Shown piece by piece: positions 8,306 to 17,416 of a DNA stretch of 45,893 nucleotides (the first letter of the stretch is position 1; every line of letters starts with the position of its first letter). Source of the DNA: Sphingobium sp. (GTDB taxonomy: Bacteria; Pseudomonadota; Alphaproteobacteria; Sphingomonadales; Sphingomonadaceae); NCBI RefSeq assembly GCF_003248505.1, contig NZ_QFOA01000020.1:1-45893 (forward strand), given 5' to 3'. Both the position numbers and the translations under genes were made by a program. Below the pieces are notes generated by a model that was not told where the DNA came from, did not search any database, and saw only the letters and a program-made list of their open reading frames with translations.

Positions 8306-8873
8306 GCGGCTCTGGCGCGAGGCCATGGATCTGCCGCTGCGCGCCGCCGTGGCGCTCGGCGCCAGTGGCCTTGGCCAGCCGGCGCGCCCCGCGCAGCTGT
8401 TCAAGGCTTACGGTATCGTTCTCCCGATCGGTCTCTTCGCCTGGTGGGCGATGCCGCACATGACGCTGGTGATGACCCCGTCGATCGACGCCTGGGTGGT
8501 GCACCGCGCGCCCGGGCCGATCGGGCGCGGCGATCTCGTATCGTTCATGCTGTCTGACCCGGTGGCGGGTCCGAGGGCGGTCAACGTTACCAAATATGCG
8601 CTGTGCATGTCGGGTGAGCGGATCGTCATGATCGAGAAGGCCGGTCGCCTCGGGCAGCCCGGCAATGGATGGTACTATTGCAACGGCCGCCTGATGGGCG
8701 CCAGCAAGCCGGTCGGCCGCGGCGGCAAGGCGCTGACGCACTGGCGCCCGGGCGTCACCCACATTCCGGAGGGCATGATCTTCGTCGGCTCGAAGCATCC
8801 CGATGGATATGACAGCCGCTATTACGGGCCGGTCGCAATCGATCGTCTGACACGGATGGAGAAGCTGCTGTGA
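8277..8873 (+). CDS. traF: S26-type signal peptidase, TraF family of conjugation systems
   Basis: A 198-residue inner-membrane serine protease of the type that matures pilin or other conjugation proteins. It should not be confused with the thioredoxin-like F-type TraF encoded next. One membrane segment lies at about residues 45-65, followed at once by a candidate nucleophile serine (TPSIDAWVV, residue 69). A candidate general-base lysine follows at residue 106 (VNVTKYALC). The usual SMPPG motif is replaced by SIDAW, so activity is likely but not certain. The start has a strong ribosome site (GGAGAGGAGG) seven bases upstream. The stop overlaps the next GTG. Confidence 0.8.
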   Translation: MLSLAWRAGKRLWREAMDLPLRAAVALGASGLGQPARPAQLFKAYGIVLPIGLFAWWAMPHMTLVMTPSIDAWVVHRAPGPIGRGDLVSFMLSDPVAGPRAVNVTKYALCMSGERIVMIEKAGRLGQPGNGWYYCNGRLMGASKPVGRGGKALTHWRPGVTHIPEGMIFVGSKHPDGYDSRYYGPVAIDRLTRMEKLL

Positions 8874-9757
8874 GACGGCAGTTTGCCTTCGCCGCGGCGC
8901 TGTTGCTCCCCACCCAGGCGGTGCTGGCCCAGGCAACCGGCCCTGCCGCCATGGAAAGCGGAGCACGTGGCTATTGGTGGTATCAGGCGCCGGCCACGGT
9001 GGAGGAGGAGAAGCCCGATCCCGACGCGCTGGTGAAGCCGGTGATCCCGCCGATGGCGGAACTGGCGACCTGGACGCCGCCGAAGATACGCACGCTGATC
9101 GAACAGCAGCGCGACTATGCCGCGACGGTGCTTACCGTCGAGGCCGTATCGGACTTCTGGCGGCTGCAGGACTTCGCGCGGCGCAAGGCCCGCGCCTTCG
9201 CAGGCGTCACCCAGCTCGCCATGCTCACGCATCCCGAGCTCAATGCGAGGGCGGCAAACCCGATGGTCGGCGAGGCGCGCGATGTGCTCGGCGCGCAGAA
9301 GGAACAGCTGCGCCGGCAGTATCTGCGCTCGAAAGCGGGAGAATTCGCGCTCGTCATGTTCGCGCGCGGGTCCTGCGGCTATTGCCGGGTGCAGTGGCCG
9401 ATCGTTCAGCGCTTCCAGGACGAGATGGGCTGGCAGGTCAGCCTCATGGATCTCGACCGGAAACCCGAACTCGGGCAGCGCTTCGGGGTGGAGGTGACAC
9501 CCACGACCATGGTCATCCGCCGGAACAGCCAGCAGCGCATGGTCATCGCCGCCGGGGTCGAGACCTATCCCAACATCGCGCAGATGGCCTACCAGGCGGT
9601 GCGGCTGCTCAGCGGCGATATCCGGCCCGAGCAGTGGCTGACCGGCGCGGGCGAGGAAGACGGCTTCTTCGATGCGCTCGCCAATGGCCCGGTCTCCTCG
9701 ACCGATCCGCGCGTGATCGGCGGCGATCTTATCGATGTGCGGGAGCCTAAACCATGA
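8870..9757 (+). CDS. traF: TraF, F-type pilus assembly thioredoxin-fold protein
   Basis: A periplasmic pilus-assembly protein. The GTG start overlaps the previous stop (GTGA). A signal peptide ends near LAQA at residue 21. The middle is helical (LTVEAVSDFWRLQDFARRKA, typical of the family). The C-terminal half is a thioredoxin fold with CGYC at residues 169-172 and the cis-proline region VTPTTMV. F-plasmid TraF lacks the CXXC pair, so this homologue may be redox-active. The length of 295 is close to the family's 250-300. Shared overlaps on both sides place it firmly in the operon. Confidence 0.9.
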   Translation: MRRQFAFAAALLLPTQAVLAQATGPAAMESGARGYWWYQAPATVEEEKPDPDALVKPVIPPMAELATWTPPKIRTLIEQQRDYAATVLTVEAVSDFWRLQDFARRKARAFAGVTQLAMLTHPELNARAANPMVGEARDVLGAQKEQLRRQYLRSKAGEFALVMFARGSCGYCRVQWPIVQRFQDEMGWQVSLMDLDRKPELGQRFGVEVTPTTMVIRRNSQQRMVIAAGVETYPNIAQMAYQAVRLLSGDIRPEQWLTGAGEEDGFFDALANGPVSSTDPRVIGGDLIDVREPKP

Positions 9758-10353
9758 GGCTGCGCGTGCGTCTTGGATACGCCCTGCTGATCACCGCAGG
9801 ATTTTGCGCGGCGAACCAAGCTGCCGCGCAGCAGGCGAACAGGGACATCGCCAGGCGGGCCGCCATTCACCCGGTATCGACCGCCTCCGACATGCGACAG
9901 TGGCTATCGCGCGCTCCGGTCACACACGCCTTTCCCCCCGACTTCGAAACCATGCTACGTGGCCAGGCCTCGCTCTATGTGATCGAGATGAGCACCGCGC
10001 CCGCTTGCCTGCCCTGCGCCGATCTGTGGTCGAAGCTGCTCGCATTCCGCGCCCGCTACGGCTGGCAGGTGCGGACCATTGGCGCTGAGGAGGCGATGTT
10101 GCGCTCGGGGCGTCTGGGGCTCCCCTGGGTCGGCAGCCCGGTCGCATGGGTCCGCGCGGCCACGGATCCGAACCGCATGGTCCCGATCGCGATCGGTACG
10201 GACCACGGACCCAACATCGCGCGCAATGCCTGGCTCGCGGCCCGGATGCTGACCGGGGCGCGGCCCGCCGTCGGCGTGCGCGCCATGTCCAAATTCACCG
10301 GGATCGTCGGCGTGAGGGCGCCGGCCTCCTCTTCCAACCCGAAGGGACGCTGA
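9754..10353 (+). CDS. Periplasmic thioredoxin-fold protein in the TrbB position
   Basis: A 199-residue exported protein (signal peptide ending near AAAQQ) that starts in an ATGA overlap with traF. Residues 70-110 look like a thioredoxin domain with CLPC at 85-88 (YVIEMSTAPACLPCADLW). A later conserved block (GLPWVGSPVAWVRA) could hold the cis-proline. In F the disulfide isomerase TrbB lies between traF and traH, exactly this position, and would fold the cysteine-rich TraU, TraN and TraH. Similarity to TrbB itself is weak by eye, so the symbol is withheld. Confidence 0.7.
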   Translation: MRLRVRLGYALLITAGFCAANQAAAQQANRDIARRAAIHPVSTASDMRQWLSRAPVTHAFPPDFETMLRGQASLYVIEMSTAPACLPCADLWSKLLAFRARYGWQVRTIGAEEAMLRSGRLGLPWVGSPVAWVRAATDPNRMVPIAIGTDHGPNIARNAWLAARMLTGARPAVGVRAMSKFTGIVGVRAPASSSNPKGR

Positions 10354-10390
10354 TCATGGCGGGGCCGCGTCACCTTTCCACCTCACCGGG

Positions 10391-11839
10391 ATGCCCGCCA
10401 TGGAATGTAATCCACGCCGCCTGAACCGTCGCGCTCCTGCCTTAGTACTCTTCCTGGTGGTCGCGTCGTGCGGCCAAGCGGTTCCCGCCCATGCGCAGAG
10501 CTGGGCAGAAAGCTGGTTCGACAATGTCACCTACACATCGCCCGGAAGTTTCGAGGACCAGACCCGCGGCTACGTGACCGCGGGCGGGATGTCGGGCCGG
10601 GTCGATGTCCATGACGACTATCTCATGAGCCTGACGCTCCCCAAGGTGAAGGCGGGCTGCGGCGGCATCGACATGTTCCTCGGCGGTATGTCGTTCCTCG
10701 ATCCGGAATATCTCGTCGAGAAGCTGGAGACGATCCTCCAGGCCGCGCCCGCAGTCGCCTTCCAGTATCTGCTGGAAACCCTCGACGAGAAGATGGGGAA
10801 TATAATTTCAAAGATGGAGGCCGCGACCAATTACCTGAACTCGATCCAGGTGAACGACTGCCGTCTTGCCAACCGCATGGTTCAGATCGCCAAGGGCGAC
10901 GACAACATGTCGGGGATCCTCGAGGAGATGACCGGCTACAAGTCGATCCGCGAGGGCTATGCCAACAGCTGGCAGCAGAGCCGCGAGAAGATCCAGGCGA
11001 ACAAGGGCAATCCGACCGAGGACCTGAAGGACGCGCTCGAGAATTGCCCGGCGGAGGTCACCGAGATCTTCAAGACCGGCTCGCTCCTCGCGCATGCCGC
11101 CGCCCGAGTCGGCGCTTCGGACTGGGCGGGCGTCATGCGGGCCCGGGTCGGCGACGTCTACATGCGCTGGGATGCGAACGACAAGGTGCCGGTGTTCTCG
11201 GCCATTCCCGCCTGCCCGCACCAGGACACCGAAAGCGCGGACGATTTCCTGACCGGCCGCGTGCCGACCCGTGCGCTCAACATTCCCGCCACCGCCTCGG
11301 ACTGTTCGGTGAACGGCAGCGGGCGCGGCGCGCTGGTGCTGGCGCGCGAGAAGATGGAATCGGTCGCCGCGAAGATCCGCACCCGCTCGGCGCTGACGAG
11401 CGAGGAGAAGCAGTTTGTCGCCAACGTGCGGACCCTGCCAGTCTATCGCCTGCTTGAATGGGGCGTCCGCCAGGGCCTGACCGACAGCGTGATCGCCGAC
11501 ACCGACGAACTGGTCGCCCTCACCCTCGCCTACCAGATGCTCAACGACTTGACCCGTTCGATCGACTTCGCCCTCCAGAACGCCGAGCGCGGCGTCACCA
11601 CGGCGGGCGCGGCCGATGCCGAGAACACGAACGTGTGCCAGACGCGGATTCTCACCAAGGGTATCGAGCAGCTTCGCGAACTCCGGGACGAGGTGCTGCG
11701 CCAGCGCGCGCAGATGCGCCAGTCCTACATGGCCGCGATGAACCAGGCGAACCTCTCCGCGAGCTATGCCGGGGTCCTGCGCCAGCGCGACCGCGACGCC
11801 CGCGATGCCGCGGGCGCCAACGCCAATCGTAACCGGTGA
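10391..11839 (+). CDS. traH: TraH, F-type pilus assembly protein
   Basis: A periplasmic/outer-membrane-associated assembly protein. A basic N-terminus and hydrophobic segment form an export signal ending near AHAQ. Family blocks follow: SPGSFEDQTRGYVTAGGMSG, KAGCGGIDMFLGGMSFL, and a coiled-coil region around residues 130-150 containing VNDCRLANRM. The end carries the long helical tail (LRELRDEVLRQRAQMRQSYM). The length of 482 matches F TraH (about 458). The start is an ATG at 10391; an upstream gap of 37 bases breaks the run of overlaps here. The stop overlaps the traG start. Confidence 0.94.
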   Translation: MPAMECNPRRLNRRAPALVLFLVVASCGQAVPAHAQSWAESWFDNVTYTSPGSFEDQTRGYVTAGGMSGRVDVHDDYLMSLTLPKVKAGCGGIDMFLGGMSFLDPEYLVEKLETILQAAPAVAFQYLLETLDEKMGNIISKMEAATNYLNSIQVNDCRLANRMVQIAKGDDNMSGILEEMTGYKSIREGYANSWQQSREKIQANKGNPTEDLKDALENCPAEVTEIFKTGSLLAHAAARVGASDWAGVMRARVGDVYMRWDANDKVPVFSAIPACPHQDTESADDFLTGRVPTRALNIPATASDCSVNGSGRGALVLAREKMESVAAKIRTRSALTSEEKQFVANVRTLPVYRLLEWGVRQGLTDSVIADTDELVALTLAYQMLNDLTRSIDFALQNAERGVTTAGAADAENTNVCQTRILTKGIEQLRELRDEVLRQRAQMRQSYMAAMNQANLSASYAGVLRQRDRDARDAAGANANRNR

Positions 11840-14800
11840 GGTCCGTCATGCGCTCCCTCCTTCGCCTGCTGATTGCCCTCGCCGGCTCGCTTGTCGCGAC
11901 GCCCGCGCTGGCGATCGATTCCAGCTATTACACCTGGGACGGCTTTTCCGAGACCGTCGATGCGTTTCACCTGATCGCGATGATCTTCGGCGATCCGCGC
12001 TACGAGACGCTGGTGGTGATCATCGCGGTGGCGGGCATCGCCTTCGGCGCGGTGATCGCCAGCATCCGGGGCTCGGGCATGGGGCTCGTCGCCTTTGGCT
12101 TCCAGATGCTGGTCGGCATCGGCCTGTTCGCCGGGTTGATCGCCACTACCGGCACGGTCCATGTCTACGACCGAGTTCGCAACGCCTACCAGCCGGTGGG
12201 CGATGTCCCCAATCTCATCGTGCTGGTCGCGGGCGTCACCAATCTGATGGAGCGGGCGCTTGCCGAGACGATCGACGACAACACCACCGAACCCAACGCC
12301 AAGCTGGAGTTCGGAGCAGGTGGTCACGCGTTCGACCTCTTCCTGAACGCGGTGTCTCCGCGTAGCCCGATGGTCGACACCTTCCTCGATGCGACGGTGA
12401 AGGACTATGTGCGCCAGTGCTATCCGGTGGCGCGCGTCTCCCCGGCCTACGGCGTCGACGACGACCAGCTCTTCCGGACCTCGACCGACCTTCCCGCCTC
12501 TTTCGCAGCGATGGCCGGGCCGGCAACCTTCTCGACCGTGTTCACGGCGAGCGACAAGGCGGGAACGACAGTGAGCTGCGAGGCGGCATGGAACCACATT
12601 TCCGAGCGTCTGTCGGATTCCACGCTGCTCGATGCCTACAGCGACCAGGTCTGCGCGCGCACCGGCTTCGACGTGACCCAGACGGCCCAGCGCGATCGCT
12701 GCCGCCAGCAGATCGACGGCCTGGGCGATATGATGCTGGGGCAAGCGATGAACCGGCAGAAGTTCCTCACCAACATCCTGCTCGGCCAGACCGTGGGCGA
12801 CGTCCTGTTCGAGGATTCGCCGGCGGCGACCGCACGGGTGATGGCCAACCGCGCGATCGAGTCCAACGGGCTCGCCACGCTCTCGACCGCCAACGAGTGG
12901 ATGCCGACCATCCGCGCCTCGGTCTTCGCGATCATGCTGATGATGATGCCGATCGCGCTGCTCTTCATCCTGACGCCGATCAACCTTCGGGTCGCGAGTT
13001 TCGCGCTCGGCCTCTTCGTCTTCGTCGCGCTGTGGGGCGTGATCGATGCCGGCATCTACCAGCTGACCCTCGGCCGCGCGATGGACGTTCTGGCCGAACT
13101 GCGCGCGACCAGTGTCGCCGCCGACAGCTGGATTCTCGCGCCTTCGGCGGCGATGAAAGCACTCGCGATCTTCGGCTCGTTCCGTACAGCAGCCGCTGGC
13201 CTGGCGGGCGCGTTCGTGTTCACGGTCTTCCGCTTCTCGGGCAACATGTTCACCGCCTTCACCTCGGGCATGCTCGGGGTCCAGGGCCAGGGCAGCATGG
13301 CAGCGGCGACGGTCGGGACCAGCGAGGGCTACGCCTCGGCGCTTGAAGCGCAGGCGTCGGCGAGCGGCACGGCTGCGCGGCGATCGGCGTCCTCCGGGTT
13401 CGGCGACTTCGGCGAGCGCAGCAGTTTCGGTCTCGACCGGGCATTCGGCTCCTCCGGCACCGTGCTCGGCGAACAGGGCGGCGGCGCGAGCGGGACTGCC
13501 GCGTTTGGGCTTGGCCGGACCGACGCCGCGCGCGAACTGGGTGGCCTCGCCCCTGCCCTCGCCGGGCGGGACCTCAGCGATCCGGCGACGGCCCACGCGG
13601 TTCGCGCCAATGCCGCGACATCGGCCATCCATAACTTCGCCCAGGGCGATGCCTTGCGCAAGCTTGGCACGACGTATCTCGGGGAAGGACAGCCCGGCGA
13701 GCGGGCCTTTGCCGCCTTCGCGCAGAACATGGTGCAGTGGAAGGCCTTCGGCGACAGCCAAGCCTACGAGATGATGCAGTCGGGCGCACAGCGGCACTTT
13801 GAGCGCAGCGGCTATGACGCGAAGGATGCGGCGCTAAAGGCCTCCACCGTGATCGGGCAGGCAGGCGCCGATCCGACCTTCGCCAAGCTGACCGCCAATG
13901 CGTTCGACCAGGAGCAGATGCTGCGCAATGACCTGACCGCAGCTGAGACGCAGATCGGGGCGATGGAGGGCCGACGCGACTATGCGGGGAACCGGGTCGC
14001 CGCCGTCGAGCGCGGCAATGTCGCGACCGAGCAGGCGCATCGCACCGGCGGCAACCAGGGTCAGCGCCAGGCTGCGGGTATGCTCGGCCTCTCCGTAACC
14101 GAGACCAGCCGTCGCATCGGCTTCATCAATGCTCTCTCGGGCGAGGCGCGATCGACCGCGATCAGCCAACTTTCCCGCGCGACCGGGCGGAGCGAAGCGC
14201 AAGTGCTGCGCGCGCTGGAAAGTTACAATGCCGCGGTCCAGGTCGGCACGGCCGATGGCGCGAGTGCCGAGGCGGCGCGTGAAGGCACCAGCGTCTATGG
14301 GCGCACGCGGGAGGCTGCGGGCTACGACTTCGCCGAGCGGTCGGGCAAGCTCGACGCCCAGCGCGAGATCGGGCCCGACGGGGTGCGCAGCAATGCGCAG
14401 ATCGGAGAGCAGCGGCGGCAGGCGGATAATGCCGGCTTTGCCGAAGGGGCTGCGGCGGCCGGAGCATCGGTTCGGGAAGCTGCGCGTCTCGATGCCTTCA
14501 TCCGCGCGCTGGCCGGTACCGCTGGCAACCAGGTCGACATGGCCGAGGGCGGCGCGGAAGGTATCGCCGATCGTGCGCGCAACGAGCGCCTGACCGGGAT
14601 CGTCGAGCGGGAGCGCCTCACCCGCACCCAGGCGCTGCTGCGCGCGCATGGTGTCGCAATGTCGAAGCGCCAGATCGCCATGGACCAGAATGGCGATGTC
14701 AGTCTCAACCTGACACCCGAACTCGCGGCGCAGATGTGGCGCGGCGGTCTCATCAACGAAAGCCAGCTCGGCGCCATCGCCAATGGCGGGCATGCGCGCT

Positions 14801-15603
14801 TCAGTTTCGCGCACAACGATCTGCTCGTCTCGAGCAGCACCGGGTTCAGCCGGTCCGCGCGCAATGACACCAGCACGCGCTTCGAGGCCGGCAAACAGGC
14901 CGGCCCCGACACGATCGAGCATTTCCTTGGCAGTGGCCCGGAGGGTCAGGCTGCCATGGCCAACTGGCTTCGCGGCGGGTTCGAAATGGATCGGCGGGGC
15001 AACTGGAGGCTAAAGCCCCAGGTGGCCGATACGCTGGAACGCGACGTCACCGCGATCATCGCGCAGACGGGATGGCAAAGGTCGCTTTCCCGAAACGCAG
15101 ACCATCAGACGTCAAACACTGAGAGCGTATCTGGGGATCTCTCAGCAACGGCGAGCAGAGGCGTAAGCAGTGGCGGCAAAGCCAAGGACAAGGGCAAGGA
15201 CGATAATTCGGGAAGTTCCGGAAACGCCGTGGGATCGCTAAGTGGCAAGGTGGGAATGGATATCTCCGATCGAGGCGCTGCAACCGTTTCGGCACAGTCA
15301 TCGATGGACATTGTCAACTACGACGTTCGTGAGGTGATCGCGTCCGCAGAGAAGGCCGCGGCCCGTTCGGGACGTCCTGAGGAGACATTTGCAAAAGGAT
15401 TGAGCGACGGAGTTCTCGGCAATCAGGGACTTCGAAATCGTTACCTAGAGCAAGCAGATTCCGGCCGCGGTACTATGCAGCTTACCGCCCCACTCACGTC
15501 GATGGAACAATCATCGATTCTGAGTTCGGGTCGATTGTTGATGGATCGAGATCATGGCCCTGCGGACGGAGATCCGACGTTTAAAGAGCGTCGAGATCCC
15601 TAA
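11836..15603 (+). CDS. traG: TraG, mating-pair stabilisation and entry-exclusion target
   Basis: A large inner-membrane protein (1255 residues against about 940 in F). The GTG at 11836 overlaps the traH stop (GTGA); an ATG at 11848 is an alternative. The N-terminal part has a leader, membrane helices near residues 50-70 and 80-105, and a second hydrophobic block near 360-410. The remaining two-thirds is hydrophilic, helical and alanine/glycine-rich. In F and SXT the N-terminal part serves pilus assembly, and the C-terminal part is recognised by the exclusion protein of the recipient. The last roughly 170 codons (from about 15090) have visibly lower GC and different codon use than the rest. 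Confidence 0.92.
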   Translation: MRSVMRSLLRLLIALAGSLVATPALAIDSSYYTWDGFSETVDAFHLIAMIFGDPRYETLVVIIAVAGIAFGAVIASIRGSGMGLVAFGFQMLVGIGLFAGLIATTGTVHVYDRVRNAYQPVGDVPNLIVLVAGVTNLMERALAETIDDNTTEPNAKLEFGAGGHAFDLFLNAVSPRSPMVDTFLDATVKDYVRQCYPVARVSPAYGVDDDQLFRTSTDLPASFAAMAGPATFSTVFTASDKAGTTVSCEAAWNHISERLSDSTLLDAYSDQVCARTGFDVTQTAQRDRCRQQIDGLGDMMLGQAMNRQKFLTNILLGQTVGDVLFEDSPAATARVMANRAIESNGLATLSTANEWMPTIRASVFAIMLMMMPIALLFILTPINLRVASFALGLFVFVALWGVIDAGIYQLTLGRAMDVLAELRATSVAADSWILAPSAAMKALAIFGSFRTAAAGLAGAFVFTVFRFSGNMFTAFTSGMLGVQGQGSMAAATVGTSEGYASALEAQASASGTAARRSASSGFGDFGERSSFGLDRAFGSSGTVLGEQGGGASGTAAFGLGRTDAARELGGLAPALAGRDLSDPATAHAVRANAATSAIHNFAQGDALRKLGTTYLGEGQPGERAFAAFAQNMVQWKAFGDSQAYEMMQSGAQRHFERSGYDAKDAALKASTVIGQAGADPTFAKLTANAFDQEQMLRNDLTAAETQIGAMEGRRDYAGNRVAAVERGNVATEQAHRTGGNQGQRQAAGMLGLSVTETSRRIGFINALSGEARSTAISQLSRATGRSEAQVLRALESYNAAVQVGTADGASAEAAREGTSVYGRTREAAGYDFAERSGKLDAQREIGPDGVRSNAQIGEQRRQADNAGFAEGAAAAGASVREAARLDAFIRALAGTAGNQVDMAEGGAEGIADRARNERLTGIVERERLTRTQALLRAHGVAMSKRQIAMDQNGDVSLNLTPELAAQMWRGGLINESQLGAIANGGHARFSFAHNDLLVSSSTGFSRSARNDTSTRFEAGKQAGPDTIEHFLGSGPEGQAAMANWLRGGFEMDRRGNWRLKPQVADTLERDVTAIIAQTGWQRSLSRNADHQTSNTESVSGDLSATASRGVSSGGKAKDKGKDDNSGSSGNAVGSLSGKVGMDISDRGAATVSAQSSMDIVNYDVREVIASAEKAAARSGRPEETFAKGLSDGVLGNQGLRNRYLEQADSGRGTMQLTAPLTSMEQSSILSSGRLLMDRDHGPADGDPTFKERRDP

Positions 15604-15998
15604 TGTTTATCTTTCATCAGGCCGATATGTCTGTGGTAGATGCTCCCAGATCGTATATCAAACGGATCTGTATAGGGATCGATCATAGGTTTTTGCGACG
15701 GTGGCCCCGACATAATCACCCATTCCCCACAGGCAACCTTGGCCTTGAGGAAGCCATATCCCAGGACAGCAGCCACCGTGACTGGGTTGAACACAAAGAT
15801 CAGCAACACCATCGTGTTAGCGAGATAGATGTTCAGCCGATCGAAGGGGGTGGCCATCATCAGTTCGAGGCCGATCCAGTAGAGCAGCGCCAGAGCCATG
15901 TAGAGCTTGGCATACCAGGGGCGCCAGAACCAGTCGGCCGCGCGCGGCGATGGCGGGGGCGCCTCTTCTGCCGGTTCGACGTGATCAACATCCTGCAT
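15600..15998 (-). CDS. Small membrane protein convergent with traG; candidate exclusion protein
   Basis: A 132-residue protein whose stop codon interlocks with the traG stop on the other strand. The ATG at 15998 is chosen because the hydrophilic N-terminus then leads into two clear membrane helices at about residues 31-48 and 55-80, followed by a short hydrophilic tail. No family recognised. Base composition is lower in GC than the tra genes and resembles the 3' end of traG. Its size, membrane topology and place next to traG are those of TraS/Eex entry-exclusion proteins, but that is inference from context. Confidence 0.6.
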   Translation of the reverse strand: MQDVDHVEPAEEAPPPSPRAADWFWRPWYAKLYMALALLYWIGLELMMATPFDRLNIYLANTMVLLIFVFNPVTVAAVLGYGFLKAKVACGEWVIMSGPPSQKPMIDPYTDPFDIRSGSIYHRHIGLMKDKH

Positions 15999-16192
15999 GT
16001 GCAGAGCCTTTCCGAAGAGGAGAATAGCACAGGCTCCCACAGCAGAGAAACCTGGCGCGGTGGGTCGAGGGAAAAGACGATGCGAACCATCGCCGCCTTT
16101 ACCCACCTTCCCTCCCTTCCTCTCCACCCTCCCCGCCGACGCTCACCGATCGTTTTCCAGGCGAGACGGCCGCTGCCGTCCTGGAGGTCACC

Positions 16193-16363
16193 GTGACGAA
16201 GCGGAAGCGGCGCGATCCCGAGCCTTGCCCTGCTCTGTCGCCGCGAGCCGAGGCTGCCATCATGCGTCTGGCGGAGCTTCTTGGCCGCCAGATCGCGCGG
16301 GAACTGCATGAAGAGCAGAACCGGCAGAGGGAACAGAAGGATGATCCGGCAAGACAGCCGTAG
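16193..16363 (+). CDS. Short basic/charged protein (56 aa)
   Basis: A GTG-initiated frame with a very basic start (TKRKRRDPEP) and an amphipathic helix rich in Arg, Glu and Gln (EAAIMRLAELLGRQIARELH). An upstream GGAGG lies seven bases before the GTG. It looks like a small nucleic-acid-binding or partner protein. Its stop touches another short frame at 16366. No family was named with confidence. Confidence 0.5.
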   Translation: MTKRKRRDPEPCPALSPRAEAAIMRLAELLGRQIARELHEEQNRQREQKDDPARQP

Positions 16364-16365
16364 TG

Positions 16366-16542
16366 ATGGCACGCTATCAGCATGAGGAGTTTATCCGGTC
16401 TTCGGGAATCTCGTCGGAAGACGCGGATGGGCCGGGCCGTGCAGCTGCATTGAGCGCTTGTTTCACCCGCTTCAGCGACGAATGGCTCCGCGGCGTACTG
16501 ACTCCCGACGCTATAAACAGTATGGGCCCGCTTCGCGTATGA
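16366..16542 (+). CDS. Possible short protein (58 aa)
   Basis: The ATG is two bases after the stop of the preceding 56-residue gene, an arrangement suited to translational coupling. The product is mixed polar and hydrophobic (YQHEEFIRSSGISSEDADG, TRFSDEWLRGVLTPD) with no signal or membrane segment. No family recognised, and no independent evidence beyond coupling. It could also be the surviving start of a longer lost gene. Confidence 0.3.
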   Translation: MARYQHEEFIRSSGISSEDADGPGRAAALSACFTRFSDEWLRGVLTPDAINSMGPLRV

Positions 16543-16632
16543 TCCTCGCAGATGAGTGCCGTTTGGCATGGATGCCTCCCGGCGCGACATATTGCCGGCG
16601 CGGATATGGTACGGATATTTTGAGTAGCTGAA

Positions 16633-16989
16633 GTGAAGGCAGTTCACGGCAACATCGATGGCCCTCTCGCGCTCGACGAGGATATCGCACTCTACGGCAG
16701 AATTTCCGGGGGCGCGACAGTTCGCAGCGGCAAGCGATTCATCCTCCATGGCACGATCGCCGGCGATTTGCGGGTGGAGAAAGATGCCCGCGCCGTGGTG
16801 CGCGGAACCGTCGCCGGGCGCATCTACAACGACGGCGGACGGGTGGAACTGTTCGGCATGGCCGATGCCATCGCGAGCAATTCACACGATGGCGTCACCA
16901 TCATCGATCCTGCTGCACACGTCCTTGGCGGCGGGAAACATCGTTCGGCCGCCTTTCGACGATCGGGAACGAGGCACTTACCGCTATAA
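16633..16989 (+). CDS. Bactofilin-like polymer-forming protein (short)
   Basis: A 118-residue protein made mainly of short beta repeats with the alternating hydrophobic and turn pattern of bactofilins (RFILHGTIAGDLRVEKDA, VVRGTVAGRIYNDGGRVELF). Bactofilins are cytoskeletal beta-helix polymers. This one has only the core repeats and no membrane anchor. The start is a GTG at 16633 with a weak ribosome site. It stands alone between short orphan genes and a terminator-rich gap. The fold call is by pattern and is moderate. Confidence 0.6.
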   Translation: MKAVHGNIDGPLALDEDIALYGRISGGATVRSGKRFILHGTIAGDLRVEKDARAVVRGTVAGRIYNDGGRVELFGMADAIASNSHDGVTIIDPAAHVLGGGKHRSAAFRRSGTRHLPL

Positions 16990-17181
16990 CGGCGGCGCGT
17001 GAGGGCGGTTTTTCCGATGGCCCCATAGCTAATCAATGCGGGATTGCCGCGCCCAAGGCATTGGAGCCAACGACGTTCTTATTTATCGAACGCCCTCATG
17101 CAAAATCTGATGTTGCACCAGGTTCTGAACGAGCGCAGCCAATCCACAGCCTTTTTGGGCATCCTCTCCTGACTTTTAAAG

Positions 17182-17208
17182 GCTGGCCCTGGCGGCCAGC
17201 TTCTTTTT
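17182..17208 (+). terminator. Intrinsic terminator-like hairpin
   Basis: Seven perfect base pairs (GCTGGCC 17182-17188 with GGCCAGC 17194-17200), a five-base loop, then TTCTTTTT. Confidence 0.75.
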
Positions 17209-17416
17209 CGCATGATGTTTCAGGACGTCGTGCCGAGAACCATGCCCCGCCGCATGGCAACGTTCGCAGCAAGGACGAACGTGGTCAACATGCTATGTTC
17301 GACTGCACATACCATGGTCCGACCTTGCAATATTGTAACGCGATTTGACGGCCCAAATGAGTTATTCACTGGCAGCGACCCGAAGGACGCCACCGGTGAG
17401 GCGGCGCTCAAGACTG

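Noticed and set aside
11764..13797. Long minus-strand open frame (677 codons) opposite traH/traG
   Set aside because: Highly charged Arg/His/Glu composition typical of the antisense of GC-rich coding DNA; traG on the plus strand is a clear family member.
17061..17348. 95-codon plus-strand frame
   Set aside because: It runs straight through an intrinsic terminator and has no family features or ribosome site.
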